From: M3007 sp033764075
Lineage (GTDB): Bacteria; Bacteroidota; Bacteroidia; Chitinophagales; Saprospiraceae
NCBI GenBank assembly: GCA_033764075.1
Contig: JANRJH010000050.1
Coordinates: 108,480-172,479 of the forward strand
Length of the DNA: 64,000 nt
Reading direction: 5' to 3'
Below, in pieces: positions 1 through 8,817 of this stretch. Both the position numbers and the translations under genes were made by a program. The stretch's first letter is position 1. Each line of letters begins with the position of its first letter. Under the pieces are notes generated by a model. That model did no database searches. It was given only the letters and a program-made list of their open reading frames with translations, and was not told where the DNA came from.

Positions 1-1405
1 GATGCAGGAGTTCCAGCACCGAGGCGTAGGAAACCGGTTGCAAATGCGCATTCTTGAAGCGGCAGCGCCAGTGGTCGGTGCAGAAAGTGGCAGGGTTCCC
101 CTCAGGGTACACTTTGATTCCCCGGTTGGTGATCATATTGAGGGGCATATCGGCGCCTGCCGCCGGCAGCAGCAATTCGGCCAAGGCATCGGGCGCCCGT
201 TCGGGCCAGTGCAGAAAAACATCTACCCCTACCAGTTCTTTTTTGGCGCGCGGGCGCTCGGTCAGCTGGACGGACACCGGCTTGCCTGCATTTTTGCTTA
301 GATTGACCGCGGGAAGCTGTTTGGGCCGGCTGCCCAGTCGGTCGATGACGGCCTGTGCAAACTCCTCCGTTCCTACCCGTTTGCGGGTGTAGGGCTCGTT
401 GAAGATGTCGCCGGTGTGTATACCCTCCTCAAGGGCGCTCAGCCAGGCGTTGTGGATGGTTTCGGCAACATCCGACTGGCCAATGTGCACCAGCATTTGC
501 AGTGCGGCGAGCAACAATCCCGACGGGTTGGCGATGCCCTTGCCGGCGATGTCGGGCGCTGAACCGTGTACCGCCTCGAACATGGCGAACTCCTGCCCGA
601 TGTTGGCCGATCCGGCCAGGCCCACCGATCCACTGACCTCGGCGGCGATGTCGGAAAGGATGTCGCCGTACAAATTAAGGGTAACCACCACATCAAAGTG
701 CTCCGGGCGCTCGGCCAGCCGGGCGGCGCCGATGTCGATGATCATGTGCTCCTGTTGTATGTCCGGATATTCGGCGCCGATTTCGCGAAAGAGGCGGGAG
801 AAGGTGCCGTCGGTGATCTTCATGATGTTGTCCTTGGTCATGCAGGTCACTTTCTTGCGGCCATTCGCGCGGGCGTACTCAAACGCGTAGCGGATGATCT
901 TTTCAGAACCCGGAATGGAGATCAGCTTGAGGCACTGGTATACCTCATCGGTCTGCCGGTGCTCAATGCCTGCGTAGAGGTCTTCCTCGTTTTCGCGGAT
1001 GATCACCAGGTCCATAGACGGGTGGTTGGTCTGCACGTACGGATGGTAGGTCACGCATGGCCGCACGTTGGCGAACATGCCCAGCGTCTTGCGCATGGTC
1101 ACCGTAAGGCTTTTATACCCTGATCCCTGAGGGGTCAGAAAAGGCGCCTTCAATAATATGCGTGTACGGCGGATCGACGCCCAGGCCGATTCCGGGATGC
1201 CCGATGTGATTCCACTCTTGTATACTTTTTCACCAACTTCGACGATCTCCGGCGCGATCCGGGCGCCGGCGGCATCCAGGATGCGTAAAACGGCAGGCAT
1301 GATTTCCAGGCCAATGCCGTCGCCATAGGTGACGGTGATGGGCACAGGTTGGGCATGGACGGGCTTTTCAGGCATTACTTCCGATTGGGCAGTAGTGTTT
1401 GGCAT
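1..1405 (-). CDS. icd: NADP-type isocitrate dehydrogenase, C-terminus beyond window
   Basis: TCA-cycle enzyme that oxidatively decarboxylates isocitrate to 2-oxoglutarate in the cytoplasm. The frame is open from an ATG at 1405 to the left edge, so 468 residues are visible and the end is missing. Seen motifs are TYGDGIGLEI (about residues 26-35), RENEEDLYAGIEHR (137-150, substrate loop), MTKDNIMKITDG and the GSAPDIAGKGIANP loop. After the catalytic core there is a further domain starting near residue 394 with DVFLHWPERAPD, as in the long class known from Thermus and Rickettsia (about 480-500 residues), so little should be missing. It stands alone, with an acyl-CoA dehydrogenase downstream of the repeat in the intergenic gap. 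The choice of NADP over NAD comes from the family, not from residues I can prove. Confidence 0.9.
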   Translation of the reverse strand, partial: MPNTTAQSEVMPEKPVHAQPVPITVTYGDGIGLEIMPAVLRILDAAGARIAPEIVEVGEKVYKSGITSGIPESAWASIRRTRILLKAPFLTPQGSGYKSLTVTMRKTLGMFANVRPCVTYHPYVQTNHPSMDLVIIRENEEDLYAGIEHRQTDEVYQCLKLISIPGSEKIIRYAFEYARANGRKKVTCMTKDNIMKITDGTFSRLFREIGAEYPDIQQEHMIIDIGAARLAERPEHFDVVVTLNLYGDILSDIAAEVSGSVGLAGSANIGQEFAMFEAVHGSAPDIAGKGIANPSGLLLAALQMLVHIGQSDVAETIHNAWLSALEEGIHTGDIFNEPYTRKRVGTEEFAQAVIDRLGSRPKQLPAVNLSKNAGKPVSVQLTERPRAKKELVGVDVFLHWPERAPDALAELLLPAAGADMPLNMITNRGIKVYPEGNPATFCTDHWRCRFKNAHLQPVSYASVLELLH

Positions 1406-1509
1406 AACGGTGTTTCTTGTTTGTTTGCAATAGCATTGCTTTTAACAGCCGTTTTGCCTTTTGGTTCTGAAAACGTCGCTTAAATTGAAAAACCCCCAAT
1501 CCCTGGTAT

Positions 1510-1600
1510 CCCCGGACTGCGTCCGGGGCTATTCATGTTTGACCGCTACGCGGTCGTCTTTCCCGTGCCCCCAAGCGCTATTTATTCCGCATTCCACATT
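1510..1600. repeat. Composite intergenic repeat, copy 1 (two hairpins plus heptamers)
   Basis: This gap holds an inverted repeat CCCCGGAC-tgc-GTCCGGGG (1510-1528), a short spacer reading CTATTCATGTTT, and a second palindrome GACCGCTACGCGGTC (1541-1555). Next to it (about 1579-1600) are heptamers that read GAATGTG/GAATGCG on the minus strand. The same order recurs at 30777-30822 and 49963-50008. It looks like a REP-type or mRNA-end element; no protein is encoded. Confidence 0.7.
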
Positions 1601-1602
1601 CG

Positions 1603-3405
1603 TCAAAACGCCCAGCCGTTCGCGTCGCGCAGGCATTGAGCGATGCGGCGGCGCCCTTCTTTCACGTTCACCGCCGGGTATTTGGTGAACCGCTTAACGC
1701 CCATGAGGAAAGTGCGCAGCAGATCGCCTTCGGCAAAGGAGGCGAGGGCATCGGTAGCGTACTTGGCGATGCGTGCCGTGGCGTCGTGCAGGTACACCTG
1801 AATCATGGCGTCGTATACGTCCTGGGACTGGGCTTTTTGGTCGCGGGAGGCCAGTTTTTGCACGCGCAACAGCATGGACTCTGCTGCGAAAAGCTCAATA
1901 AGCATATCGGCGCAGTTCATCAGGATTTCCTGTTCCTCCTTCAGGTTGAGCTTGCCGTCCATCTGCATTTTGGCGGCGCCACCGGCGGTCATGAGCACGA
2001 TTTTTTTGAAGTCGGCGATGGCGCGCTTTTCTTCCGCGTACGGCCCTTCGTGCTTTTCCATGGAAGGCATGGCGGCCAGTTCCTTTTGTACATTCCAGGC
2101 GGGTCCGACGATGTCGAGCTGACCTTTCATAGCGCGTTTGAAAAGTTGGTCGACCATGAGGAGGCGGTTGATCTCATTGGTGCCTTCATAGATGCGGTTG
2201 ATGCGGCTGTCGCGATACGCCCGCGCGGCGGGATATTCCTCGCTGAAGCCGATACCGCCGTGGATCTGCACGTTTTCGTCGACACAGTAGTCCAGCACTT
2301 CGGAGCCCAACACTTTCAGGATGGAGCATTCAATAGCGTACTCCTCTGCGGCTTCCAGCATGGCCTGTGCGTACGACTTCCCTTCGGCCTGGGAGGCAGT
2401 TTTTTTATCGTGCATCAACTCGGAAATGCGATAGGACACGCTTTCCGCTGCGAACGTGCGGATGGCCATCTCGGCAAGCTTGTATTGTATGGCGCCGAAT
2501 GTACCGATGGGCACCTTGAACTGCACGCGCTCATTGGCGTACCGGGTGGCCATGGTGGTCACCATTCGGCTGCCACCGGCGCACATAACACCGAGTTTGA
2601 ATCGGCCGATGTTGAGCGCGTTGAAGGCGATGAGGTGCCCTTTGCCGATTTCGCCCAGCACCTGTTCGGCCGGCACCCGGGCGTTTTCAAAAAACACTTG
2701 CCGGGTGGAAGACCCTTTGATGCCCATTTTGTCTTCTTCTGCGCCAAGGGTCAGCCCGGGCGTTTCGCGGTCTACGATGAAACCGGTAAACTGCTCGCCG
2801 TTCACCTGGGCGAAAACGATGAACACATCGGCAAAACCTGCATTGGTAATCCACATTTTCTGGCCGTTCAGCACATAATGGGAACCGTCGGCGCTCAGGT
2901 CGGCGCGGGTTTTGGCATTCAATGCATCGGAGCCGCTGCCGGGTTCGGTCAGACAGTAGGAGGCCTTCAACTCGCCGGTGATCAATTTGGGCAGGTACTT
3001 CTCTTTTTGCTTGTCCGTCCCGAAATACAGAATCGGCAACATGCCGATGCCGGTGTGGGCAGCAAAGGACACCAGAAAAGATCCCGCAGGGCCGAGCACG
3101 TCGGAAATCACCGTATTTACGTTGGTATCCAGTTCCGTGCCGCCGTATTCCACCGGCATGTGCGCACCCAGCAAGCCCAGCTCCCCGGCTATTTGCAGGA
3201 GTTTGACGGAAACGCCTTCCGCCTGTTTTTCAATTTTATCGGCAATGGGAAAGACTTCCTGGCTCAAAAAATCTTCCGCCATTTGCTTAATCATCAATTG
3301 CTCCTCATTCAACTCTTCCGGAATAAAAACTTCCTCCGGCTGCGTATCCCGAATTAAAAAAGCTCCTCCCTTGAGTACTTCCGATTTGACCAACATATCT
3401 TCCAT
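1603..3405 (-). CDS. Acyl-CoA dehydrogenase with C-terminal extension
   Basis: FAD-dependent enzyme that introduces the trans-2,3 double bond into acyl-CoA, the first step of fatty-acid beta-oxidation. It has 600 residues against about 380 for the short classes, the excess being a C-terminal helical domain as in VLCAD/ACAD9-like and some bacterial enzymes. Visible signatures are YCLTEPGSGSDAL (flavin/substrate region), MWITNAGFADVFIVFAQ, MGIKGSSTRQVFFENARVP, and RIYEGTNEINRLLM, which carries the likely catalytic Glu. A promoter-like TATCTTTG lies just upstream on the minus strand. Substrate chain length cannot be told from the sequence. No electron-transfer flavoprotein gene is adjacent. Confidence 0.9.
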   Translation of the reverse strand: MEDMLVKSEVLKGGAFLIRDTQPEEVFIPEELNEEQLMIKQMAEDFLSQEVFPIADKIEKQAEGVSVKLLQIAGELGLLGAHMPVEYGGTELDTNVNTVISDVLGPAGSFLVSFAAHTGIGMLPILYFGTDKQKEKYLPKLITGELKASYCLTEPGSGSDALNAKTRADLSADGSHYVLNGQKMWITNAGFADVFIVFAQVNGEQFTGFIVDRETPGLTLGAEEDKMGIKGSSTRQVFFENARVPAEQVLGEIGKGHLIAFNALNIGRFKLGVMCAGGSRMVTTMATRYANERVQFKVPIGTFGAIQYKLAEMAIRTFAAESVSYRISELMHDKKTASQAEGKSYAQAMLEAAEEYAIECSILKVLGSEVLDYCVDENVQIHGGIGFSEEYPAARAYRDSRINRIYEGTNEINRLLMVDQLFKRAMKGQLDIVGPAWNVQKELAAMPSMEKHEGPYAEEKRAIADFKKIVLMTAGGAAKMQMDGKLNLKEEQEILMNCADMLIELFAAESMLLRVQKLASRDQKAQSQDVYDAMIQVYLHDATARIAKYATDALASFAEGDLLRTFLMGVKRFTKYPAVNVKEGRRRIAQCLRDANGWAF

Positions 3406-3439
3406 GTGTTTTTACTTTTTAATTAGCGAATTTTCGCTA

Positions 3440-3447
3440 CAAAGATA
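3440..3447 (-). promoter_or_regulatory. Promoter -7 element TATCTTTG for the acyl-CoA dehydrogenase
   Basis: Minus-strand TATCTTTG matches the Bacteroidota -7 consensus TAnnTTTG, 34 bp before the ATG at 3405. No clear TTG is present at the -33 position, so this rests on the -7 match alone. Confidence 0.5.
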
Positions 3448-3457
3448 ACGGCTTTTT

Positions 3458-4975
3458 TCACCGAGTAAAGCGGCTGCGTAAATTTTTTTTCTTGTGCAGC
3501 AAAAATTCCGGCCGAACCCGGTCCGGGTTTCGCCAATCGGGCGTCAGGGGATCGTTTTCTGCTGTCCGCAGGCGCCGCCACGCATGCCAGTCGACCTCCC
3601 GGAGTAAAACGTACCGCCCCACCAGGGGTATGGCTTGCAGGGTGTCGGGTACCCGGCGTACGTCGGTCAGGGCAATGCGCCACAATTGGTCGGGCCCGAT
3701 CGGGTATTCCGGCAGCCACGGCATGGCGTCAATGCCATGTGTGTAGGTAAAAAATTCGGCCAGGGCGTTGTGTGCGATGACCAGGTCGGGCCGGATGCCG
3801 TTCGCGGAGAAAAATTGCACGGTACGGGCGGACACCTTTTCGTACAGCCGGTAATCCGGGTCGTGTTTTTCGGGAGAATATCCCATGCTCGTCCAGGGGC
3901 CGGCAAGCACCGGAAAAATTGCCGGAATCCACACCATATTACCCAAACGCGGCATCCACACCCCGGCATACAAGGGCATTAATAGTACAAACAGCAAAAA
4001 GAAGCGGTAGGCCAGGCCGGTGGATGTCCATTCCAGAAAAGGCCACAACAGCACCAAACCCAGCAGCCAAAGTGATTTTTGGGCGGCAGACCCTTTTTTC
4101 CAAAACAATGGAAAGGCGAGCCAGGCCAATGCGGAAATGGCGATTTCCGCCCTCCAGCAGGGAGTGAGCCGCTGGGATCCAAAATCGAGTACAAACGACC
4201 AGGGCGCCACGTGCAAATTTCCAGACCAGGCGCCGCTCAGCCGTTCCAGGTCGCGAACATGTAAAAGCCCCGGCAACAGTACGCCTGCCCCCGTGAACAA
4301 CAGCAACAGCAGCAGGGTCCACCACAGCGAACGCATTGGGATGCGCCATTGGTTCCCGAACATCCAATAACCACCCACCAGCAGCACCCCCAATGCAAAA
4401 GTGACCCTGTGCCCGAAAAAGCACAGCGTCAACAGCCCGGCCACCCGGGCATACTGGAGGCGCCGGTTGGCCGTTTCCCGCTGCAGAACCCCGTACAAAG
4501 CGAGAAAAAACACCCACCCCAGCGCATTTTTGGGGTATTGCGCGCAGAAGTAGGTCAGGTGTGGCGAACCCGTCATCCAGCAGAGTGCCCAAATCGACGC
4601 CGATGGGTAACGCGCGCCTGCGTCTCGGAGCTGGAAAGCACCCCGGTTCCCGGAAGAACACGCAAACCCGGTCACCAAAACAATGAGTCCCGCCAACAGG
4701 GCCGCCCCGGACTGGTAGGCCGCCACGTAGTCACCGAAAAACAGGTTCAGCAACCGGAAAAAAGGATAGATGAGGGATGCGTCCGGCGAATGCATGCGGC
4801 CCGTTTGATCCAGCGCTTTCAATTGGACCAGATAGAAATAGGCATCCCAGCCGTTGGCGTAAGGCGTTTGGGCGTACGCGTGCAAGCGAAGCGCGACCGC
4901 CCAGGCTGCCGGCGCCACAGGCAGCAGGAGGGGCCAAAGGGGCGGCTTGCCAGACTTTCCGGGGTGCTCCTCCAC
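3458..4975 (-). CDS. Polytopic membrane protein, possible GT-C-type glycosyltransferase
   Basis: A 505-residue integral membrane protein with roughly ten hydrophobic segments, then a soluble C-terminal part (about residues 380-505). An acidic residue in a loop after the first segment (NGWDAYFYLVQL) recalls the Asp motif of GT-C glycosyltransferases and the Dol-P-Man mannosyltransferase type, but that is only a loose resemblance and no second motif is evident. The C-terminal part contains FFSANGIRPDLVIAHNALAEF, which looks globular. It lies 11 bp downstream of the lipoprotein gene on the same strand, so the two are probably co-transcribed. The function is not known. Confidence 0.7.
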   Translation of the reverse strand: MEEHPGKSGKPPLWPLLLPVAPAAWAVALRLHAYAQTPYANGWDAYFYLVQLKALDQTGRMHSPDASLIYPFFRLLNLFFGDYVAAYQSGAALLAGLIVLVTGFACSSGNRGAFQLRDAGARYPSASIWALCWMTGSPHLTYFCAQYPKNALGWVFFLALYGVLQRETANRRLQYARVAGLLTLCFFGHRVTFALGVLLVGGYWMFGNQWRIPMRSLWWTLLLLLLFTGAGVLLPGLLHVRDLERLSGAWSGNLHVAPWSFVLDFGSQRLTPCWRAEIAISALAWLAFPLFWKKGSAAQKSLWLLGLVLLWPFLEWTSTGLAYRFFLLFVLLMPLYAGVWMPRLGNMVWIPAIFPVLAGPWTSMGYSPEKHDPDYRLYEKVSARTVQFFSANGIRPDLVIAHNALAEFFTYTHGIDAMPWLPEYPIGPDQLWRIALTDVRRVPDTLQAIPLVGRYVLLREVDWHAWRRLRTAENDPLTPDWRNPDRVRPEFLLHKKKNLRSRFTR

Positions 4976-4986
4976 GGGTCAGCGGG

Positions 4987-6405
4987 CTACCGGATGTACA
5001 GGGTCTGTATGAAGTCCTTTCCTTGAATCGTCGCTCCGTCGATGGTCAGCTCGTCTTTGAAAATGCGGGTGAACCGGGTGGTTACCGCGCCTTTATAATA
5101 GGCATCGTACTGGCTCACATCGGTCAGTTTGCCAAAAATTTTCACCCGGGCGGAGCGGGTATCGGCGCTGAGCAGTTCCCAGTTGCCGTCGGCTACGATC
5201 TCGCTGCCGGCGCCGTCGGTCCATTTTTCGTTGCGGTACACCACGAAGGTGCCGTCGGTGCGCAGGATGATGGCCTGTTCGGCCTGCAGGTCGGGCTCCC
5301 GGATGCTGTTGGCGACGCGCTTGTCCAGAATGGCGGTCAGCGGCGAGTCCGAAATTTTCCCGGCGATGCCGGAAACGGCGGCAACGACCGGCACGAAGGC
5401 TTCCGCTCCGTTGTAGAACAGCAGTTCGCTGATGGCCAGGTCTTTGTATTTTTTTCCGGGGAAGACGCTTTCGATACGCAGGTCAAAAGTGTTTCCTTCA
5501 ACGGGTTTTTCGAGTACAATTTTTTGCGGCGTCTGGTTGTCTTTGAGTTCATATCGCGTCGGGGCGCCGCCGGTTGGGCCAAAGGAGAATGCACGAACCC
5601 GGGCGTTGGCCGAGAAGTGTTCGTCGGAGCGCTGGTAACCGTTCCGGATTTCGAGGGCGGTGATGGTCGTATTCACCGGAAAGCGGAATTGCAGCATCTC
5701 GCCCACGCCGTCGGTCGCGGGGTTCCCCTCCACCCAGGCGAACTCCCGCCGGGCGTCGAACAGGCAGGCCGTGCCATATGCGCTTGCCGGGGACAGGGTA
5801 CTCGAGGCCCGGCATTCGCCGGTGCGCCGGGCGGGAGCCACGATGCGAAGGTCTTCGCCGGAGGCGTTGAACAGTTGCAGTCGGGACAGGCCGACGGACC
5901 CGGTGCCCGGGAAGGGCAACAGGTCGATGTTCCTGTCCCCTACGGTGCGCCGAACGGCCGTTGTGCCGGTGGGCGCGCCGAAGCGCAGGTACAGCGACCG
6001 GAGGGGCTTATTGCCCAGGGCAATTTCCCTGTTGAGGCCCCCGGTGGCGCCGGGCTGGCCGTTTTCGTACACCGTCACGGGCACATCCGGCACGCCAGCA
6101 AGCCGGACGCCCTGCAGGGTAGCCGGCTCGGCAAAGTAGAGCATGATGCCCTCGTCGGGTCCGGCGCCGGCACGCGTGCGCCAGACGGTTGCGCTGTCCT
6201 GGTCGAAGAGGTTTTCCACGGGCGCCCCTTCAGCGCTGGAGGTGGCGTAGGCTCCGTTCAGCCGGAGTATCGGACGCGCATCAGGCGGGGCGGATGGTGG
6301 TGTGGCCGGGGCATTGGCTGTACCGCCGGGCGAGGTGCCGATGGGCCCGCATCGCAGCAGGAAAATGAGGAGCGCGGCGGATATTCCAAAAAAATATAAT
6401 TTCAT
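4987..6405 (-). CDS. Lipoprotein with NADase-type glycan-binding (discoidin-like) domains
   Basis: The chosen ATG at 6405 gives 472 residues beginning with a lipoprotein signal: MKLYFFGISAALLIFLLRCG has a lipobox-like cysteine at residue 19. A longer reading frame starting at 6543 would hide this signal and is rejected. After a Pro/Ala-rich linker come two beta-sandwich modules. The first starts near LNGAYATSSAEG and contains NLFDQDSATVWRT, the second contains GTACLFDARREFAWVEG and ALEIRNGYQRSD. Both follow the pattern of the NADase-type glycan-binding domain related to F5/8 type C. The C-terminal 130 residues include repeated beta strands and an RTDGTFVVYRNEKW stretch. It is presumably envelope-anchored and binds glycan (inference). 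Confidence 0.75.
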   Translation of the reverse strand: MKLYFFGISAALLIFLLRCGPIGTSPGGTANAPATPPSAPPDARPILRLNGAYATSSAEGAPVENLFDQDSATVWRTRAGAGPDEGIMLYFAEPATLQGVRLAGVPDVPVTVYENGQPGATGGLNREIALGNKPLRSLYLRFGAPTGTTAVRRTVGDRNIDLLPFPGTGSVGLSRLQLFNASGEDLRIVAPARRTGECRASSTLSPASAYGTACLFDARREFAWVEGNPATDGVGEMLQFRFPVNTTITALEIRNGYQRSDEHFSANARVRAFSFGPTGGAPTRYELKDNQTPQKIVLEKPVEGNTFDLRIESVFPGKKYKDLAISELLFYNGAEAFVPVVAAVSGIAGKISDSPLTAILDKRVANSIREPDLQAEQAIILRTDGTFVVYRNEKWTDGAGSEIVADGNWELLSADTRSARVKIFGKLTDVSQYDAYYKGAVTTRFTRIFKDELTIDGATIQGKDFIQTLYIR

Positions 6406-6523
6406 TTGGGTAAACGGTTGGTGAGGAGAGGCATCAAAAAGATCGGCGAAATTGGCTGTTTTTCCGGAAAAAACGACCAAAAAACCTGCTGTAAATTCGG
6501 CCCAGACCGACAATTTAACGACA

Positions 6524-6558
6524 TTGACATTCGAAAAATACAAAATCCGCTATTTTTG
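6524..6558 (+). promoter_or_regulatory. Promoter for the exbB-exbD-tonB operon
   Basis: TTGACA begins at 6524 and TATTTTTG lies at 6551-6558, a full match to TAnnTTTG; the spacer between TTG and TATT is 24 bp, slightly long for Bacteroidota. It sits 69 bp before the chosen start of exbB. Confidence 0.5.
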
Positions 6559-6627
6559 GCGTTCCTTTGTGCACATGCAGCATTACCCACATCCTATTTT
6601 CAAAACCGCAACCCTGCCCGCATAGGT

Positions 6628-7338
6628 ATGACCATTCAATCCTTGTTAGCCGCCTGTTTGTTCCTGCAAGTGGTGCCGGCCACCACCACAACGACTGCCA
6701 CTCCCGCGTCTCATAGTTTGCTCGACACCTTTATCGGCAACACCACCTCGAGTTTGATCATGTTCATCATCCTCGTGGTCTTGTCTGCCGCCGCCGTATA
6801 CATCATCATTGAGCGGTACTTTACGATTACACGCGCCGGCCGTGTCGACCAGAATTTCATGAACAGCATCCGGGCCAGCGTAGAAAGCGGGAACCTGCAA
6901 GCCGCCCGCGCCTTGTGTCAGAGTGTGGACTCCCCCATGGCCCGCATGGTGGAAAAGGGGCTGGACCGCATCGGAAAGCCACTGGAAGACATCAACAAGG
7001 CCATTGAAAACGTCGGCAATCTGGAGCTGCTAAAGCTGGAGCGCAACCTCTCCACCCTGGCCTCCATCTCGGGTCTGGGGCCCATGTTCGGGCTGCTGGG
7101 TACGGTGTTGGGGCTTATCCTCTCGTTTCAGAACATGTCTACGGCCACCAACGTGACCCCGCAGGTGCTTTCCGGCGGTATTTACCAGGCCCTCACCAGT
7201 ACGGCGCTTGGTCTGATCGTATCCATTGTGGGCATGGCCGGTTACAACCTGCTGGTGTCCAATCTGGATAAAGTCGTGTACAAAATGGAATACACGGCCC
7301 TGCAGTTTATGGACCTGTTGCAAGAACCCTCGCGGTAA
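6628..7338 (+). CDS. exbB: ExbB/TolQ-family proton channel protein
   Basis: Inner-membrane component of the TonB/Tol energising motor (MotA/TolQ/ExbB family), which uses proton flow to drive transport at the outer membrane. The ATG at 6628 gives 236 residues; an upstream in-frame extension contains no conserved sequence. Hydrophobic segments lie near residues 1-18 (short leader-like), 40-60, 130-155 and 170-190. The conserved block LATLASISGLGPMFGLLGT-type is present as STLASISGLGPMFGLLGTVL, followed by GIYQALTSTALGLIVSI, the family hallmark. It is followed by exbD and a TonB-like gene in the same direction, so the three form one unit. Confidence 0.92.
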   Translation: MTIQSLLAACLFLQVVPATTTTTATPASHSLLDTFIGNTTSSLIMFIILVVLSAAAVYIIIERYFTITRAGRVDQNFMNSIRASVESGNLQAARALCQSVDSPMARMVEKGLDRIGKPLEDINKAIENVGNLELLKLERNLSTLASISGLGPMFGLLGTVLGLILSFQNMSTATNVTPQVLSGGIYQALTSTALGLIVSIVGMAGYNLLVSNLDKVVYKMEYTALQFMDLLQEPSR

Positions 7339-7389
7339 CAGCCCCCTCCCGGAATCGGGGCCTTCACCTTCCTAAATCCGAAATCGTTT

Positions 7390-7797
7390 ATGCCGCTAAA
7401 ACGCAGAGTACGGGTTCATCCTGAGTTCAGCCTGGCCGCCATGATCGACATCATTTTCCTGTTGCTGATGTTTTTCATGCTCACGTCCAAGTTCGTCACC
7501 CCCAACGCGCTGAACCTCCAGTTGCCGTCGAGCGCCGCCACCACCATGGCATCGCCCTCGCTGGCCGTATCCATTGATCAGAACGGCAACTATTATCTGG
7601 ACACCGATAAAATCTCGGAAAATGCTCTTGAAGCGTCGCTAAGGGACAAGATTCGCCGCTCCGGCCAGGATGCCAAAAATACCACGATAACGGTAGTGGC
7701 GGAGAAGACCGTGGCCATCGAAAAGGTTGTTTTTGTGTTGGACATCGCCAACCGCCTCAAGGTAAAGACGATCCTGGCTACCGAACCGAGCATTTAA
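7390..7797 (+). CDS. exbD: ExbD/TolR-family biopolymer transport protein
   Basis: Partner of ExbB in the proton-driven motor. It has 135 residues: a short cytoplasmic N-terminus, one membrane helix (about 15-37) with the conserved channel Asp at residue 20 in AAMIDIIFLLLMFFML, and a periplasmic domain of about 95 residues ending in KVKTILATEPSI. Size and order fit ExbD. It lies 51 bp after exbB and 21 bp before the TonB-like gene. Confidence 0.92.
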   Translation: MPLKRRVRVHPEFSLAAMIDIIFLLLMFFMLTSKFVTPNALNLQLPSSAATTMASPSLAVSIDQNGNYYLDTDKISENALEASLRDKIRRSGQDAKNTTITVVAEKTVAIEKVVFVLDIANRLKVKTILATEPSI

Positions 7798-7818
7798 TAA
7801 CCGCAACGCCATTTCGCC

Positions 7819-8736
7819 ATGCAAGCCACCGTACAAAATAAAGGAGACCGCGCCCGGGCCTGGACCATCAGCCTGCTGCTGCACGCATTGCTGCTGCTGC
7901 TGCTGTTTCTGTGGCGCATACACCTGGAGGAGCCGCTGACCGAGGCGCCCCCCATCGTGCTGGAATGGGGCGGTGGCGGCGACGATGTGGCTGCCGGCGA
8001 GCCCGACCGCGGGCAGGGCGACGATCCGGCACCCCAGGGCCAGCAAATGGAAACGCCCCAGGTCGATCAGCCGGCGGAGCGCCCCTCCCCCACCCCTGCA
8101 CCTTCCACACCGAGCACACCCGCGAAAACCAACGCACCAACTACCAACACCCCCACTACGGAAGACCCCAATGTGGCGGCCATGCGCAAACAGCAGGAGG
8201 ATGCCCGAAAACGGCAGGAGCAGGAAGAACAGCAGCGCATCGCCCAGGAACAGGCAGCCGCCGAGCGCAAACGGCAGGAACAGGCGGAAAAGGACGCGAA
8301 AAAAGGCAAGTTTGGCAGTGCTTTCGGCAGTGGCGGCGGGCAAGGACAAGGAAACACCGGCAATCCTGGCAACCAGGGCCAGGCCGGAGGCACCGGCACT
8401 AACCCCGGCGGCACCGGTCCCGGAACCGGTGGCGGCACCGGCGGCGGATCGGGCACCGGCACCGGATCGTCGGTCGGTGGCGGCCTGAGCGGCCGCAAAC
8501 TGGTCAGCCGCCCCAAGATGGTCGACAACTCGCAGAAAACTGGCAAGGTAAACGTAGACGTGTGCGTAGACGCCGAGGGCAACGTGGTGAGCGCCGCCTA
8601 CACCCAGCGCGGCTCCACCACCAGCGACAGCGAGCTGCGCAACAAAGCCATACAGTGGGCCAAACAGCATAAGTTCGGACCTTCCGGCGCCGAAAAAGAG
8701 TGTGGGACGATTTTGTTCAATTTTCAGTTGCAATAG
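7819..8736 (+). CDS. TonB-like energy transducer with Pro/Gly-rich linker
   Basis: A 305-residue TonB-family protein. There is one N-terminal membrane helix (about 13-32, rich in Leu), then an acidic/proline-rich segment, a Gln/Arg/Glu-rich coiled-coil-like stretch (about 115-160), a Gly-rich linker (about 165-225) and a C-terminal domain starting at GKVNVDVCVDAEGNV that resembles the TonB C-terminus. It should span the periplasm and pass ExbB/ExbD energy to outer-membrane receptors. Two cysteines (CVDAEG and KECGT) in the last domain could form a disulfide. The 3' end is duplicated as a broken copy at 9486-9582. Confidence 0.85.
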   Translation: MQATVQNKGDRARAWTISLLLHALLLLLLFLWRIHLEEPLTEAPPIVLEWGGGGDDVAAGEPDRGQGDDPAPQGQQMETPQVDQPAERPSPTPAPSTPSTPAKTNAPTTNTPTTEDPNVAAMRKQQEDARKRQEQEEQQRIAQEQAAAERKRQEQAEKDAKKGKFGSAFGSGGGQGQGNTGNPGNQGQAGGTGTNPGGTGPGTGGGTGGGSGTGTGSSVGGGLSGRKLVSRPKMVDNSQKTGKVNVDVCVDAEGNVVSAAYTQRGSTTSDSELRNKAIQWAKQHKFGPSGAEKECGTILFNFQLQ

Positions 8737-8817
8737 TTTTGCAAAGGAAAAAGGCGTAAATCCAATCGCCTGCTTTACCTTAGCGCCAATTATTTCACAA
8801 AATCAAATCCGTTGACT

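Noticed and set aside
1636..3357. Long open frame on the plus strand opposite the acyl-CoA dehydrogenase
   Set aside because: It is a shadow: the minus-strand gene has clear family motifs, while this frame is rich in His and Gly without any domain, as expected for high-GC antisense frames.
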